Shown here piece by piece: positions 9,456 to 18,766 of a stretch of 64,000 bases of DNA. The notes under the pieces were generated by a model. The model was not told where the DNA came from and did not search any database. It saw nothing but the letters and a program-made list of their open reading frames with translations. The position numbers were made by a program, and so were the translations under genes. Source of the DNA: Aliiroseovarius zhejiangensis (GTDB taxonomy: Bacteria; Pseudomonadota; Alphaproteobacteria; Rhodobacterales; Rhodobacteraceae); the NCBI RefSeq assembly GCF_014656375.1, contig NZ_BNCH01000003.1, forward strand, positions 124,001 to 188,000, read 5' to 3'. Numbering within the stretch: the stretch's first letter is position 1; the number at the start of each line of letters is the position of its first letter.

Positions 9456-10609
9456 GCGAAATAATCCCGGATAAGGCGTGAATAAATGGTTTTCAACTGG
9501 CCGATCTGGTCGACTTTCACCCGTTCATCCACCTGATGCATGGTTTTGCCCACAAGGCCGAACTCAACCACGGGGCAGATGACCTTGACGAAGCGCGCAT
9601 CCGATGTCCCGCCCGAGGTCGACGCCTCTGGGCGACGCCCGGTTTCGGCCTCGACCGCTGTGGCAACAAGGTCAGACAGCGGGCCGGGGGGGGTCACGAA
9701 ACTTTCACCCGACACGGTCGCCGTCATCTCGATATCCACACCGGTGGCTTTGCCGACGCGGGCGGCTTCGGTGTTCAGCCATCGGATCAGGTCAGACGAA
9801 CTGTGCGCGTCGTTGAAGCGGATGTTGACCGTGGCGCGGCATTCGGCGGGGATCACGTTGGTGGCGGGGTTGCCCGTGTCAAAGGTCGTCACGGCAAGGG
9901 TCGAAGCGTCGAAATGGTCGGTGCCATTGTCTAGCTCGTGCGCCGCAAGGTCGGCAATCAGCCGGGCCAGCGCGGGCACCGGGTTCAGCGCGCGGTGGGG
10001 ATAGGCGGAATGGCCCTGCACCCCGCGCGCGGTGAAATAGGCCGTCATGGACCCGCGCCGCCCGATCTTCATCATCTCGCCCATGTCATTCGGGCTGGTG
10101 GGTTCGCCAACGATGCAATCATCCATGGTTTCGCCCGCTTCGGCCATCCAGTCCAGAATGGCGGTGGTGCCGTCGGTGGCATCGCCTTCTTCGTCGCCGG
10201 TAATGGTGATGACAAGCGAGGCATCCGCAGGCGCATCCGCCACGAAATCAATCGCGGCAGCGACCCAGGCGGCCACGCCGGACTTCATATCTGTGGCACC
10301 CCGACCATATAGATAACCGTCACGTATCTCGGCCCCGAAGGGATCCACCGTCCAGGCGTCCGCATCGCCCACCGGCACCACGTCGGTATGGCCGTTGAAC
10401 CCCAGCGTGCGTGCATTCCGCGACCCCCAGCGGGCAAACAGGTTCGACACGCCCCCCCGGTCGATCCGGGTGCAGGCAAAGCCCGCATCGGTCAGCAGTC
10501 TTTCCAGCAGGACCAGCGCGCCACCTTCCTCTGGCGTGACCGACGGGCATCGCACCAATTGTTGCGTCAAGGCCACCGGATCAACCGGTGTGTGGGTGGT
10601 GTCGGACAT
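9452..10609 (-). CDS. dapE: Succinyl-diaminopimelate desuccinylase
   Basis: Zinc amidohydrolase that converts N-succinyl-L,L-diaminopimelate to L,L-diaminopimelate and succinate, the penultimate steps of the succinylase route to lysine and peptidoglycan. The ATG at 10609 gives 385 residues and starts [27 protein letters not shown] lies 7 bases upstream. M20 metallopeptidase motifs are present: [36 protein letters not shown] (catalytic Glu-Glu), and a late [15 protein letters not shown] with the final histidine ligand. The frame stays open far upstream of 10609, but that extension has no family resemblance. dapD, from the same pathway, lies 2 kb away. Confidence 0.95.
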   Translation of the reverse strand: MSDTTHTPVDPVALTQQLVRCPSVTPEEGGALVLLERLLTDAGFACTRIDRGGVSNLFARWGSRNARTLGFNGHTDVVPVGDADAWTVDPFGAEIRDGYLYGRGATDMKSGVAAWVAAAIDFVADAPADASLVITITGDEEGDATDGTTAILDWMAEAGETMDDCIVGEPTSPNDMGEMMKIGRRGSMTAYFTARGVQGHSAYPHRALNPVPALARLIADLAAHELDNGTDHFDASTLAVTTFDTGNPATNVIPAECRATVNIRFNDAHSSSDLIRWLNTEAARVGKATGVDIEMTATVSGESFVTPPGPLSDLVATAVEAETGRRPEASTSGGTSDARFVKVICPVVEFGLVGKTMHQVDERVKVDQIGQLKTIYSRLIRDYFA

Positions 10610-10762
10610 GTTCGTGCGCTCCTTTCTGATATCTGTAGTCGGTTGACGGGGGCAGGGCAATCGGTGGAGGTCTTCCGCCCATGGCCGATGCGCAGACTGG
10701 ACCTTGCGTTGGGGGGTGTCTAACCTGCGCGCGAACTCACACTGCGCGCTTCGGAGCCCTTC

Positions 10763-11359
10763 ATGAAAAAACTTCTGTACCTTCTGCTGCTTGTGCCGCT
10801 GTCGGCCTGTTTCGATGCCGATCTGGATTTCGTCGTGCATGACGATGAAACGGCCACCATGTCGGCGCATATGCTGCTGGGGCCGGAAATGTACGGAATG
10901 ATCGCGCAAAGCGGGCAGGATCCTTGTGAAGAGGGGGTCGGCACCACAAATGCCGATGGCACCTTCAGTTGCCGCGTCGAAGAAACCGACACGATCGACA
11001 ACCTGATCGCCGAAATCGAGAACGGCCAGAAAAACGCCGCGCAAGGTGGCGTGAACCCCAACCAGGGTGTCAGCCTTGAACGGATGGAAGGCCCCTTTGT
11101 CCGGCTGGTGTTTGACCTGGCCGAGCTGAAAAAGGTGGCGGCTGAAAGCGGCGCGGACCCGTCGATGATGGGGATGCTGCAACAATCCTTTCAGGGGCAT
11201 CGCATCCACATGACCATCACCGGCAAGGACATCGTTGAAACCAACGGCCAGTTGTCCGCGGATGGCCGCACCGCCGAGATCACGATCCCGCTTCGGGCGC
11301 TGATCGAACCGGATGCCAGCCTGCCGGACCAGTTTGTCACCGTGGTGCGGACCGAATAG
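10763..11359 (+). CDS. Predicted lipoprotein of unknown function (LppM-like domain possible)
   Basis: A 198-residue protein with an N-terminal lipoprotein signal ([16 protein letters not shown], lipid-attachment Cys at residue 16), so it is likely anchored in a periplasmic membrane leaflet. The start of the mature part, [19 protein letters not shown], resembles proteins of the LppM type that carry a C-D-hydrophobic beta-strand pattern, but this assignment is tentative. Two internal cysteines (DPCEEG, FSCRV) may form a disulfide. It is divergent from dapE and ends 9 bases before the convergent HAD gene. Confidence 0.75.
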   Translation: MKKLLYLLLLVPLSACFDADLDFVVHDDETATMSAHMLLGPEMYGMIAQSGQDPCEEGVGTTNADGTFSCRVEETDTIDNLIAEIENGQKNAAQGGVNPNQGVSLERMEGPFVRLVFDLAELKKVAAESGADPSMMGMLQQSFQGHRIHMTITGKDIVETNGQLSADGRTAEITIPLRALIEPDASLPDQFVTVVRTE

Positions 11360-11368
11360 ACAAACCAG

Positions 11369-12004
11369 CTATGGCAGGAAACGATCCACGACACCCGGCA
11401 ATTCGTCGGGTGTTTTCACCTGTGCGTCTGCCCCCGACAGATCGTCACTGCGGCCATAGCCCCAGCCAACGGCGATGAAGGCCATGCCCACCGCGCGCGC
11501 GGCATCAAGATCGTAGTGGCGATCCCCAACCATGACGCAACGCGCAGGATCATCGCCGGTTCGGGTCAGCGCATGGGCCAGCAATTCGCCCTTGTCATTG
11601 CGGGTGCCATCAAGTTCGGGGCCAAATTCGTGGGTCATGTGTTTCGCCAATCCGAAATGCGCGGTGATCTTGCGCGCATAGACATGCGGCTTGGCGGTGG
11701 CAAGGTGCATGACATGCCGCGCACCGATGGCGGTCAGCGCGGCAGGGATACCGTCGAAGACGGTGCAGTCATACATGCCGCCGTGATCCTCGTAATACCT
11801 GCGATACAAGGCCAGAGCCTGCGCCGGGTCCGGGGTGCCCAGCTTTTCGAAGCTCCACAAAAGTGCGGGGCCGATGACCCATTCCAGATCGTCCGGCGCG
11901 GGAGCGTCCAGCCCCAGATCCTGCAAGGCTTTCACGACGCTGCCGGTGATGCCGGGCTTCGGGTCGGTCAGAGTACCATCAAGGTCCCAAAAAACGGTGC
12001 CCAT
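11369..12004 (-). CDS. HAD-superfamily hydrolase, phosphoglycolate phosphatase-like
   Basis: A 211-residue cytoplasmic phosphatase of the HAD superfamily. Motif I is FWDLDGTLTD (nucleophile Asp7 with acid/base Asp9), motif II is the LATAK turn, and motif III/IV is VMVGDRHYDLDAA. The cap resembles PGP/5'-nucleotidase-type members (Gph-like); the substrate cannot be fixed from sequence. The start codon overlaps the stop of the upstream 113-residue gene (TGATG), so the pair is translationally coupled. Confidence 0.85.
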   Translation of the reverse strand: MGTVFWDLDGTLTDPKPGITGSVVKALQDLGLDAPAPDDLEWVIGPALLWSFEKLGTPDPAQALALYRRYYEDHGGMYDCTVFDGIPAALTAIGARHVMHLATAKPHVYARKITAHFGLAKHMTHEFGPELDGTRNDKGELLAHALTRTGDDPARCVMVGDRHYDLDAARAVGMAFIAVGWGYGRSDDLSGADAQVKTPDELPGVVDRFLP

Positions 12005-12345
12005 CAGGTATCCTCGTCAAAGAAGGGGGTCATCTGGGCGACGATCACGCTGTTTTCCTTGAGCGCGCGGCCCATCAGCTTGCGTTCTTCGCCGGGAATG
12101 TCATGCCCCTCGGCCAGCCGTTCATCCAGGCTGCCATAGCCGTTCACGTCAAGCGGGGCCAGGTCGGCCTGTTTCAGGATTGCAACGGTTTCACGCACCG
12201 CTTCGGCCTCGTCCACGCCCGAGGCATAGCACACCAGCGCGGCACCCGTGGCACCGTCCGGCAGGCCATCGCCGTCCTTGCGACCGACCTCGACCAGTAG
12301 CGTATAAACCTGATGCGGTTTCTTCGGTTTTTTCTCTTTGCTCAT
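12004..12345 (-). CDS. Conserved hypothetical protein
   Basis: A 113-residue soluble protein with a basic N-terminus (KEKKPKKPHQ). It has no signal peptide or membrane segment. The sequence LLVEVGRKDGDGLPDGATGAALVCYASGVDEAEAVRETVAILKQAD alternates strands and a helix and might be a small ferredoxin-like fold; this is only a guess. Coupled to the HAD phosphatase gene. I do not recognise a family. Confidence 0.7.
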   Translation of the reverse strand: MSKEKKPKKPHQVYTLLVEVGRKDGDGLPDGATGAALVCYASGVDEAEAVRETVAILKQADLAPLDVNGYGSLDERLAEGHDIPGEERKLMGRALKENSVIVAQMTPFFDEDT

Positions 12346-12391
12346 GCGCCGGGCTTAGGCCGCTTCCGGGCCGGGATCAAGCCTTGCCGGT

Positions 12392-12499
12392 TCAGACCGT
12401 GTATGTGCAGGCGGCTGGATGCTGTGCGTTGCGAGATTGTGCGGCCTCGGCGGCAAAACCGATGGCGATCAGGCTGCTGAGCAGAACAAGACGTATCAT
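12392..12499 (-). CDS. Small exported peptide of 35 residues
   Basis: A short reading frame: ATG at 12499 with a strong GGGAGGT site 4-5 bases upstream, ending in TGA at 12392-12394. The peptide opens MIRLVLLSSLIAIGFAAEAA, which looks like a complete signal peptide, leaving about 15 residues (QSRNAQHPAACTYTV) if cleaved. It lies between the dapD terminator and the 113-residue gene, on the same strand. Good ribosome site and signal-like composition argue for a real gene; no family is recognised. Confidence 0.5.
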   Translation of the reverse strand: MIRLVLLSSLIAIGFAAEAAQSRNAQHPAACTYTV

Positions 12500-12572
12500 T
12501 ATGACCTCCCTTGGTATGAGGGTGATACGGACCAGCCCGGCATTTACGTCACTTTTTCCTATGAGAACGCAT

Positions 12573-12602
12573 AAAAAAGCGCGCCGGTCGGAAGCGGCGC
12601 GC
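12573..12602 (-). terminator. Rho-independent terminator of dapD
   Basis: Read on the minus strand, GCGCGCCG and CGGCGCGC form a perfect 8-bp stem with an eight-base loop, followed by TTTTTT. It lies 27 bases after the dapD stop. Confidence 0.85.
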
Positions 12603-12628
12603 CTTGTCTTTCCTTACAGCGTTGGTGC

Positions 12629-13456
12629 TCAGTCGCGTAAAAGCTCGTTGATCCCGGTTTTCGAGCGGGTCTTGGCATCCACCCGTTTCACGATCACCGC
12701 GCAGTACAGGTTGACGCCATTTTTCGACGGCATCGAGCCTGCGACCACGACCGAATAGGGGGGCACTTCGCCATACATGACCTCGCCGGTTTCGCGGTCC
12801 ACGATCTTGGTCGACTGACCGATGAACACGCCCATGCCCAGCACGGACCCTTCACGCACGATGCAGCCTTCCACGACTTCCGAGCGGGCACCGATGAAGC
12901 AGTTGTCTTCGATGATGGTCGGGCCGGCCTGCATGGGTTCCAGCACGCCACCAATGCCCACGCCGCCCGACAGATGCACGTTCTTGCCGATCTGCGCGCA
13001 CGACCCAACCGTAGCCCAGGTGTCAACCATCGTGCCTTCGTCCACATAGGCGCCAAGGTTCACGAAGCTGGGCATCAACACGACGCCAGGGGCGATGAAG
13101 GCGGATTTGCGGACAATGCAGTTCGGCACGGCGCGGAACCCGGCCGCCTTCCACTGATTGTCGCCCCAACCCTTGAACTTGCTGTCAACCTTGTCCCACC
13201 AGCCGCCGCCTTGCGGACCGCCATCCTGTTGTTCCATGTCCTTCAGGCGAAAGCCCAGCAGCACAGCCTTCTTCGCCCATTGGTTCACATGCCAGTCGCC
13301 ATTGTCCTGACGTTCGGCCACACGCAGCCCGCCGCCATCCAACGCGTTCAGCGTATCCTCGATCGCCTCGCGGGTTTCGCCGGTCGTGGTGGGGGTGATG
13401 GTGTCGCGCGCCTCCCAGGCGGCTTCAATGGCGGCTTCGAGTTGGGCGTTCGACAT
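12629..13456 (-). CDS. dapD: 2,3,4,5-tetrahydropyridine-2,6-dicarboxylate N-succinyltransferase
   Basis: Transfers succinyl from succinyl-CoA to tetrahydrodipicolinate in lysine/diaminopimelate synthesis. The 275-residue length is typical. Left-handed beta-helix hexapeptide repeats run through the middle and C-terminal half ([56 protein letters not shown]). The ATG at 13456 ([17 protein letters not shown]) is the standard N-terminus, with GGAGCC 9 bases upstream; the open frame beyond it is spurious. It is followed by its own terminator. Confidence 0.96.
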   Translation of the reverse strand: MSNAQLEAAIEAAWEARDTITPTTTGETREAIEDTLNALDGGGLRVAERQDNGDWHVNQWAKKAVLLGFRLKDMEQQDGGPQGGGWWDKVDSKFKGWGDNQWKAAGFRAVPNCIVRKSAFIAPGVVLMPSFVNLGAYVDEGTMVDTWATVGSCAQIGKNVHLSGGVGIGGVLEPMQAGPTIIEDNCFIGARSEVVEGCIVREGSVLGMGVFIGQSTKIVDRETGEVMYGEVPPYSVVVAGSMPSKNGVNLYCAVIVKRVDAKTRSKTGINELLRD

Positions 13457-13607
13457 GCAAATGGCTCCTTCAACGGGATTGGGCGAGATTTTGTTGCATT
13501 GGTCTTTAAGCTGCATCCCGTATTTGTGCAATGGAACGTGGCACTGGTTCTTCACGTGCAAAGGCGTTAGCCATGAACAGAACGCACAAGTGACAGGATT
13601 AGTGAGC

Positions 13608-14450
13608 ATGAAAGACGAACGCAACCATCCGTTCCGCGACAGCGCGCAAGACCGCAAAGCCGCACAACATACGCCCGATACGCCCCAGACCCGCGCGCAG
13701 GCCTACAAGCTGGCCTATGACGATCAGGAGTTTCTGTGCCGGGACGAGTTGCGGCCGGTGCGCTGGCAGCTGGAACTGATGAAACCCGAGCTTCTGATGC
13801 AGGAATACGGGGTGGACAGCACCGTCGTCCTGTTTGGTGGCGCCCGAATCCCGGAGCCTGCGAAAAAGGACACGGCGCGCACTGAAACGCTGGCAGACCT
13901 GTCCCGGTTTTATGACGAAGCACGCGAATTTGCCCGCCTGATGACCTTGCGTTCCAAAGCCAACGGGCACCGCGAGAACGTGATCGTCACCGGCGGCGGG
14001 CCGGGCGTGATGGAGGCGGGGAACCGCGGAGCGGCGGACGCGGGTGGCGTGTCCGTCGGGTTGAACATCGTCTTGCCACATGAACAGGCGCCCAACGAAT
14101 ATGTGACGCCCGACCTGTGCTTCAACTTCCACTATTTCGCGATCCGCAAGATGCATTTCCTGATGCGCGCCGAGGCGATCGCGATTTTCCCCGGCGGTTT
14201 CGGCACGCTGGACGAGATGTTTGAAAGCCTGACGCTGATTCAGACCGGACGGATGAAACGCGTGCCGTTCCTGCTGTTCGGCCGCGATTTCTGGACCCGT
14301 ATCGTGAATTGGGAGGCACTGGCGGACGCTGGCACGATCAGTCCCGAGGATCTGGACCTGTTCCGCTTTGTCGAAACGGCGCAGGAGGCGATCGACGTGA
14401 TCGACAACTGGGGCCAGCCCGGCAAGCGCAAGGACATTCCGGGGCGGTGA
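13608..14450 (+). CDS. LOG-family nucleotide phosphoribohydrolase-like protein
   Basis: A 280-residue protein of the lysine-decarboxylase-like/LOG family, whose members hydrolyse nucleoside 5'-monophosphates (cytokinin ribotides or general NMPs). Signature residues are [20 protein letters not shown] and [13 protein letters not shown], the second containing the catalytic PGGxGTxxE. The N-terminal 75 residues precede the Rossmann fold, as in longer bacterial members. The ATG at 13608 gives [15 protein letters not shown]; a GTG two codons earlier is possible. It is divergent from dapD. Confidence 0.88.
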   Translation: MKDERNHPFRDSAQDRKAAQHTPDTPQTRAQAYKLAYDDQEFLCRDELRPVRWQLELMKPELLMQEYGVDSTVVLFGGARIPEPAKKDTARTETLADLSRFYDEAREFARLMTLRSKANGHRENVIVTGGGPGVMEAGNRGAADAGGVSVGLNIVLPHEQAPNEYVTPDLCFNFHYFAIRKMHFLMRAEAIAIFPGGFGTLDEMFESLTLIQTGRMKRVPFLLFGRDFWTRIVNWEALADAGTISPEDLDLFRFVETAQEAIDVIDNWGQPGKRKDIPGR

Positions 14451-14486
14451 CCTGCCGCCGGGTCCGCGCGCGCAAGGTCGGCCCTG

Positions 14487-14843
14487 TCACCCTTTGTCGT
14501 CAAAGATCGGGTCGAACCCGGCCCAGATCATCCGCTTGCCATCAAACGGCATCTCGCCCATCTCTTTCCAGCGTGGGTCTGTCTCCATGCTTTTTGCGGC
14601 AGCATCGCAGGTCTGTTTGTCCGGCCATTCGATCCACGAAAACACCACGGCCTCGCCGTCCTCGGCCTTTACCGCGCGTTTGAAATCCGTGACCTTGCCG
14701 TCCGGTGTGGTTTCGCTCCATGTCTCGACGATGCGTGTCGCGCCATATTCCTGAAACAGCGGTGCGGATTTGGCGGCAAGGTCGCGATAGGCGTCCTTGT
14801 TCTTGACCGGCACCGGGATCAGGAACCCTTGAACATAGCTCAT
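14487..14843 (-). CDS. DUF1428 (YbaA-like) protein
   Basis: A 118-residue soluble protein starting MSYVQGFLIPVPVKNKDAY, matching the DUF1428/YbaA family, which has a dimeric alpha-beta barrel fold and no settled function. Conserved pieces include FSWIEWPDKQTCDAA, MPFDGKRMIWAGF and a WSETTPDGKVTDF loop. The frame extends 21 codons upstream, but the ATG at 14843 matches the family start. Confidence 0.85.
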   Translation of the reverse strand: MSYVQGFLIPVPVKNKDAYRDLAAKSAPLFQEYGATRIVETWSETTPDGKVTDFKRAVKAEDGEAVVFSWIEWPDKQTCDAAAKSMETDPRWKEMGEMPFDGKRMIWAGFDPIFDDKG

Positions 14844-14927
14844 TGTGTGGCCTCCCATCCAAAGGCAAGCGCCACGTTTCGGGACGCCTGCCCGAACCCT
14901 GAGCATAACGCGAAATGGCTGGGCGGT

Positions 14928-16118
14928 CTATTGACCCAACCCGGCCTCGGCTTCGATCTGCCGTTTGGATTTGCGCGCGCGTTCGGTGGCGGATTTGAGC
15001 TGCCCGCAGGCGGCCATGATGTCTTCGCCCCGCGTCTTGCGGATCGGGCTGGCGTACCCGGCCTGATAGATGATGTTTGCGAACGCCCGGATACGGTTGT
15101 TGGACGACCGCTTATAGGGCGCGCCGGGCCATTCGTTGAACGGGATCAGGTTGATCTTGGCCGGGATGTTGTGGCGTTTGATGTGGTCGATCAGCCGGTG
15201 GGCATCTTCGTCCGAGTCATTCACGCCGTCCAGCATCACGTATTCAAAGGTGATGCGTTCGCTGTTTGATGCTTTGGGATAGGCGGCAAGCGCCCCCAGC
15301 AGCTCTTCGATATTCCAGCGCTTGTTGATCGGCACCAGCTTGTCGCGCACGTCGTCCGTAGTGGCGTGGAAGCTGATGGCCAGAAGGCAGCCGATTTCCT
15401 GCGCCGTGCGGGCAATTTCCGGCACCACGCCCGAGGTCGACAAGGTGATCCGGCGGCGGCTGAGGCTGATCCCTTCCGGGTCCATCGCGATTTTCATCGC
15501 GTCGCGCACATTGTCGAAATTATACAAGGGTTCCCCCATCCCCATCAGCACGATGTTGGACAAAAGGCGGGTTTCGTCCTTGGGCGCACCGGGTTCGGGC
15601 CATTCGTCCAGATCGTCGCGTGCCATCATGATCTGTCCGACAATCTCGGCGGCGGTCAGGTTGCGGACCAGCTTCTGGGTGCCGGTGTGGCAGAAGGAAC
15701 AGGTCAGCGTGCAGCCCACCTGCGACGAAACGCAGAGCGTGCCGCGATCCTCCTCGGGGATATAGACAACTTCGACCTCGTGACCGCCTGCAATACGAAC
15801 CAGGTACTTGCGGGTGCCGTCCTCGGACACAAGGCGGCTGACCACTTCGGGGATCTCGATCACGAAATGCTCGGCCAACAACGCGCGATAGGTCTTGGCA
15901 AGGTTTGTCATGACTTCGAATTCACGCACACCCCATTGGTAAATCCACTGCCAGACCTGCCCGGTGCGCATCTTGGCCTGCTTCTCGGGCGTGCCGACCG
16001 AGATCAGCGCCTCGCGCAACTGATCACGTGTCAGACCCACGAGGTTGCGTTTGCCACCGTCGTCGGTCTTGCGGGGGATGGTCATGACATCCTGAGTGAT
16101 CGGGGCGGTCGGTTCCAT
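14928..16118 (-). CDS. rlmN: 23S rRNA/tRNA dual-specificity adenine-C2 methyltransferase RlmN
   Basis: Radical-SAM enzyme that methylates C2 of A2503 in 23S rRNA and A37 of some tRNAs. The 396-residue product carries the Cx3Cx2C cluster motif in [12 protein letters not shown], the [12 protein letters not shown] and [12 protein letters not shown] segments, and a late cysteine near MAACGQL needed for the methyl-Cys intermediate. The ATG at 16118 (MEPTAPITQ) is preferred over an ATG seven codons upstream because AGGAACG precedes it. Monocistronic between DUF1428 and ialB. Confidence 0.95.
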   Translation of the reverse strand: MEPTAPITQDVMTIPRKTDDGGKRNLVGLTRDQLREALISVGTPEKQAKMRTGQVWQWIYQWGVREFEVMTNLAKTYRALLAEHFVIEIPEVVSRLVSEDGTRKYLVRIAGGHEVEVVYIPEEDRGTLCVSSQVGCTLTCSFCHTGTQKLVRNLTAAEIVGQIMMARDDLDEWPEPGAPKDETRLLSNIVLMGMGEPLYNFDNVRDAMKIAMDPEGISLSRRRITLSTSGVVPEIARTAQEIGCLLAISFHATTDDVRDKLVPINKRWNIEELLGALAAYPKASNSERITFEYVMLDGVNDSDEDAHRLIDHIKRHNIPAKINLIPFNEWPGAPYKRSSNNRIRAFANIIYQAGYASPIRKTRGEDIMAACGQLKSATERARKSKRQIEAEAGLGQ

Positions 16119-16225
16119 GGTGCGTTCCTGTCTGTGCAAGGCCGCAGTCTATAAACCACCCAACACAGCTTGTCACGCCACGGATTGCACCGTGACGTTT
16201 CAGAATGTCGTGATGTGATGCCGGA

Positions 16226-16753
16226 TCAGCCGCCGCAGCGTTTACCGGCCTCGTCCACAGCCGCGGTGAAGCCCAGAAGGCTGAATGTGTCCTGCGTCTT
16301 GGTGCCGCGAGAGCTGCTTGCCGTGGCGATCGCACTTGCGCCGCGTTTCATGGCCGCGATGATCTTGGCATCGTCGTCTTTCGAGGCCGACCAAGCCCAT
16401 TCACCGTCTGTAAACAGCTGGAAGGTGCTGTCGCCGATTTTCAGCTCGACGGTCGAGCCATCGGCAAACGGATAGCCGCCGGTAAACGAGACCTCGCCTT
16501 TCACATCGGCGCCGGGGCGATAGCTGACAAACAGCAGGATATCGCCGCGCTTCACCGCCACGGAACGCCCGTTTCTGGTGTTCACGGTCTCTTTCGGGCT
16601 GGAAACGCTCCAGCATTCTTTCGGGTTGTCCTCGACAAACACGCTCCAATCGGTGTTTGCGGCGACCCGGTTCGAGCTTTCCTGAGCGAAAACACCCGTC
16701 GCTGCCAGCGACAGGCCCAGTGCGCAAATCGCGCCTGAAATCGTTCGTTTCAT
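16226..16753 (-). CDS. Invasion-associated locus B (IalB) family periplasmic protein
   Basis: A 175-residue exported protein with a signal peptide (MKRTISGAICALGLSLAA, cleavage near VFAQES). It contains the family pattern WSVFVEDNPKECWSVSSP, a beta-rich core with VSYRPGADVKGEVSFTGGYPF, and a Cys near each end (KECW and KRCGG). IalB-like proteins are widespread in free-living alphaproteobacteria; the name comes from Bartonella and does not imply invasion here. The ATG at 16753 starts the signal peptide; the open frame upstream is unlike the family. Confidence 0.82.
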   Translation of the reverse strand: MKRTISGAICALGLSLAATGVFAQESSNRVAANTDWSVFVEDNPKECWSVSSPKETVNTRNGRSVAVKRGDILLFVSYRPGADVKGEVSFTGGYPFADGSTVELKIGDSTFQLFTDGEWAWSASKDDDAKIIAAMKRGASAIATASSSRGTKTQDTFSLLGFTAAVDEAGKRCGG

Positions 16754-16936
16754 GTCTAACACAGCCTCCAGCTGCCTCTGCCTCAAGCCCATGCGCGTCC
16801 CCACCGTCTGACGCGGCCCTTGACTGTTGCGCTTGGGTCGTTTCCAAGTCTGTGCAGGGAGTTTAGCGCGAAATGTGGGCGTAATAAAAGCCCCCGTGGC
16901 GGTTTTTCGCATGTTTCATTTGGAAAGGATCAACCA

Positions 16937-17944
16937 ATGGGCCAGTCAGAGCGTCTTGTCGAGGTTTGGCGCGGAGATATCCTTGAAAGCCAACACCATG
17001 GCCATGCGGTCATATGCAACGCCAAGGGTGAAATCGTTGACGGCTGGGGCGATCCCGATCAAGTGATCCTGCCGCGTTCGTCGGCGAAGATGTTGCAGGC
17101 GTTGCCGCTGGTGGAAAGCGGGGCGGCCGATGTGGCAGGGCTGACCACCGAGCAACTGGCGCTGGCTTGCGCCAGTCATCAGGGGGCTGCGATTCACACC
17201 ACCCGCGTGACACGCTGGCTTGCGGAGATGGGGCTGGGAAATGACGACCTTTTGTGCGGGCCGCAGATGCCCGATGATCGCGAGGCCAAGACCGGGCTGA
17301 TCAAGACGGATCAAAGCCCTTGCCGGATTCACAACAATTGCTCGGGCAAACATGCCGGGTTCCTGACACTCAGCCGTCATCTTGGAGCCGGTGCGGATTA
17401 TGTTGATCTGGACCATCCGGTGCAGAAGGCAGTTAAGACCGCCTTTGAAGAGATCACGGATGAGGCCAGCGCCGGTTTCGGGATTGACGGCTGTTCGGCG
17501 CCGAACTTTGCCTCGACCCTGGCTGGCATGGGTCGCGCGATGGGGGCGTTTGCCGGGGCCAAACCGGGGGCGGACAAACGTCAGGACGCCGCCGTGCGTC
17601 TGCGCGAGGCGATGATGCTGCACCCGGAACTGGTGGCCGGTGAAACCCGCGCCTGCACCGAGTTGATGCGTGCCGCAAAGGGCAAGGTTGCCCTGAAAAC
17701 CGGCGCGGAAGCGTTCTTTGTCGCCATCCTGCCAGAGCAGGAACTTGGCGTTGCGCTGAAGATCACCGATGGGGCAACACGCGCATCGGAATGCGCGATT
17801 GCGACGATCCTGGTGAAACTGGGTGTTCTGACGGCGGATGATCCAATGGTGAAGAAGCGGATGAACCCGGTGGTGAAAAATTTCGCGGGGCTGGATACAG
17901 GTGAGATTCGGCCGAGTGCCGCGCTCATGCGGGGGTGGGGGTAA
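16937..17944 (+). CDS. Asparaginase, Rhizobium etli AsnaseII type
   Basis: Hydrolyses L-asparagine to aspartate and ammonia. The 335-residue sequence belongs to the asparaginase family unrelated to AnsA/AnsB (pfam06089 type), with LPRSSAKMLQALPLVESGAAD, ACASHQGAAIHT and NNCSGKHAGFLTLS carrying the conserved Ser/Lys/Cys residues. The ATG at 16937 lies 8 bases after GGAAAGGA. Its TAA stop is the first part of repeat copy B and faces the TauE/SafE gene. Confidence 0.85.
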   Translation: MGQSERLVEVWRGDILESQHHGHAVICNAKGEIVDGWGDPDQVILPRSSAKMLQALPLVESGAADVAGLTTEQLALACASHQGAAIHTTRVTRWLAEMGLGNDDLLCGPQMPDDREAKTGLIKTDQSPCRIHNNCSGKHAGFLTLSRHLGAGADYVDLDHPVQKAVKTAFEEITDEASAGFGIDGCSAPNFASTLAGMGRAMGAFAGAKPGADKRQDAAVRLREAMMLHPELVAGETRACTELMRAAKGKVALKTGAEAFFVAILPEQELGVALKITDGATRASECAIATILVKLGVLTADDPMVKKRMNPVVKNFAGLDTGEIRPSAALMRGWG

Positions 17945-18003
17945 GGGGCCTTGCCCCTCTGCGCATGCGCGCATTCACCCCAGGATATTTTTGGCCAGAA
18001 GAA
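17942..18003 (+). repeat. Intergenic modular hairpin repeat, family 1, copy B
   Basis: Begins with the TAA of the asparaginase gene. Hairpin I is AGGGGCCTTGCCCCT, hairpin II is TGCGC-ATGC-GCGCA, and the tail is CCCCAGGATATTTTTGGCC followed by AGAAGAA. It differs from copy D at 46863 at two positions only. It fills the space between two convergent genes and ends seven bases before the stop of the minus-strand transporter gene. Confidence 0.75.
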
Positions 18004-18007
18004 ACCG

Positions 18008-18766
18008 TTAAATCAGGTCTGTGATGAGCTTCAGCGCCATCGCGGTTGAGGCAATGACCAGCAGCGGTTTGATCAATCTGGCGCCAATCCGCGACGCGAG
18101 GCTGGAGCCGAGATAGGCGCCTGCGATCTGGGCGGCGCCCATCGCCAAGCCGATCGCCCACAGCGGCGAGAGCACGATCAGAAACCCCGCCAGCCCGCCG
18201 ACATTCGAGGCGAAGTTCAGAAGCTTGGTATGCGCTGTCGCTTTGAGAATGCCGTGCCCGGCCATGGCAACGAAGGCCAGCATGAAGAAGGCCCCCGTGC
18301 CGGGGCCAAGCAGGCCGTCGTAGAAGCCGATCAGCGGCACGAAGGTCAGGGCAAACAGAGCGGGCGACAGGCGCTGGTGGCGGTCGAGGTCGTCGAGACC
18401 CGGCTTCAGCGCAAAAAACAGCGCGATGGCGACCAGAAGCACCGGCAGGATCCAGCGGATCAGGTCAGTGGGCAGCGCATTCACTGACAATGCGCCCACA
18501 AGGGCAGCCAGAAACGAGATTGCGCCGGGTTTGAGTTGCGCCCACAGGTTCACATGCCCCGCGCGCGCATAGGTCAGCGCGGCCATCCCCGCCCCGAACA
18601 GGCCTTGCACCTTGTTGGTGGCGAGCGCGGTGACAGGGGGCACTCCTGCCAGCAACAGTGCGGGCAGGGTGATCAACCCGCCGCCGCCCGCGATGCTGTC
18701 GACAAAGCCCGCAACAAAGGCCGCAGCCAAGAGCAGAAAAATGACCTCGGTTGTCAGGTCAAACAC
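18008..18766 (-). CDS. TauE/SafE (TSUP) family membrane transporter
   Basis: A 252-residue integral inner-membrane protein with about seven to eight hydrophobic segments. The N-terminal GFVDSIAGGGGLITLPALLLAG and second-half GFYDGLLGPGTGAFF are the two repeated signature segments of the TSUP family, which exports or imports sulfoacetate, sulfite, taurine-derived or other small organosulfur anions. The substrate cannot be deduced here. Its start overlaps the end of serB by 8 bases, so it is probably co-transcribed with serB. Confidence 0.88.
   Translation of the reverse strand: MFDLTTEVIFLLLAAAFVAGFVDSIAGGGGLITLPALLLAGVPPVTALATNKVQGLFGAGMAALTYARAGHVNLWAQLKPGAISFLAALVGALSVNALPTDLIRWILPVLLVAIALFFALKPGLDDLDRHQRLSPALFALTFVPLIGFYDGLLGPGTGAFFMLAFVAMAGHGILKATAHTKLLNFASNVGGLAGFLIVLSPLWAIGLAMGAAQIAGAYLGSSLASRIGARLIKPLLVIASTAMALKLITDLI

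Noticed and set aside
10610-11209. 200-codon N-terminal extension of dapE
   Set aside because: Overlaps an opposite-strand lipoprotein gene and does not resemble DapE; ATG 10609 has a strong ribosome site.
13457-13607. Short frame (six codons) and weak inverted repeats between dapD and the LOG gene
   Set aside because: Too short and without ribosome site; repeats are imperfect.
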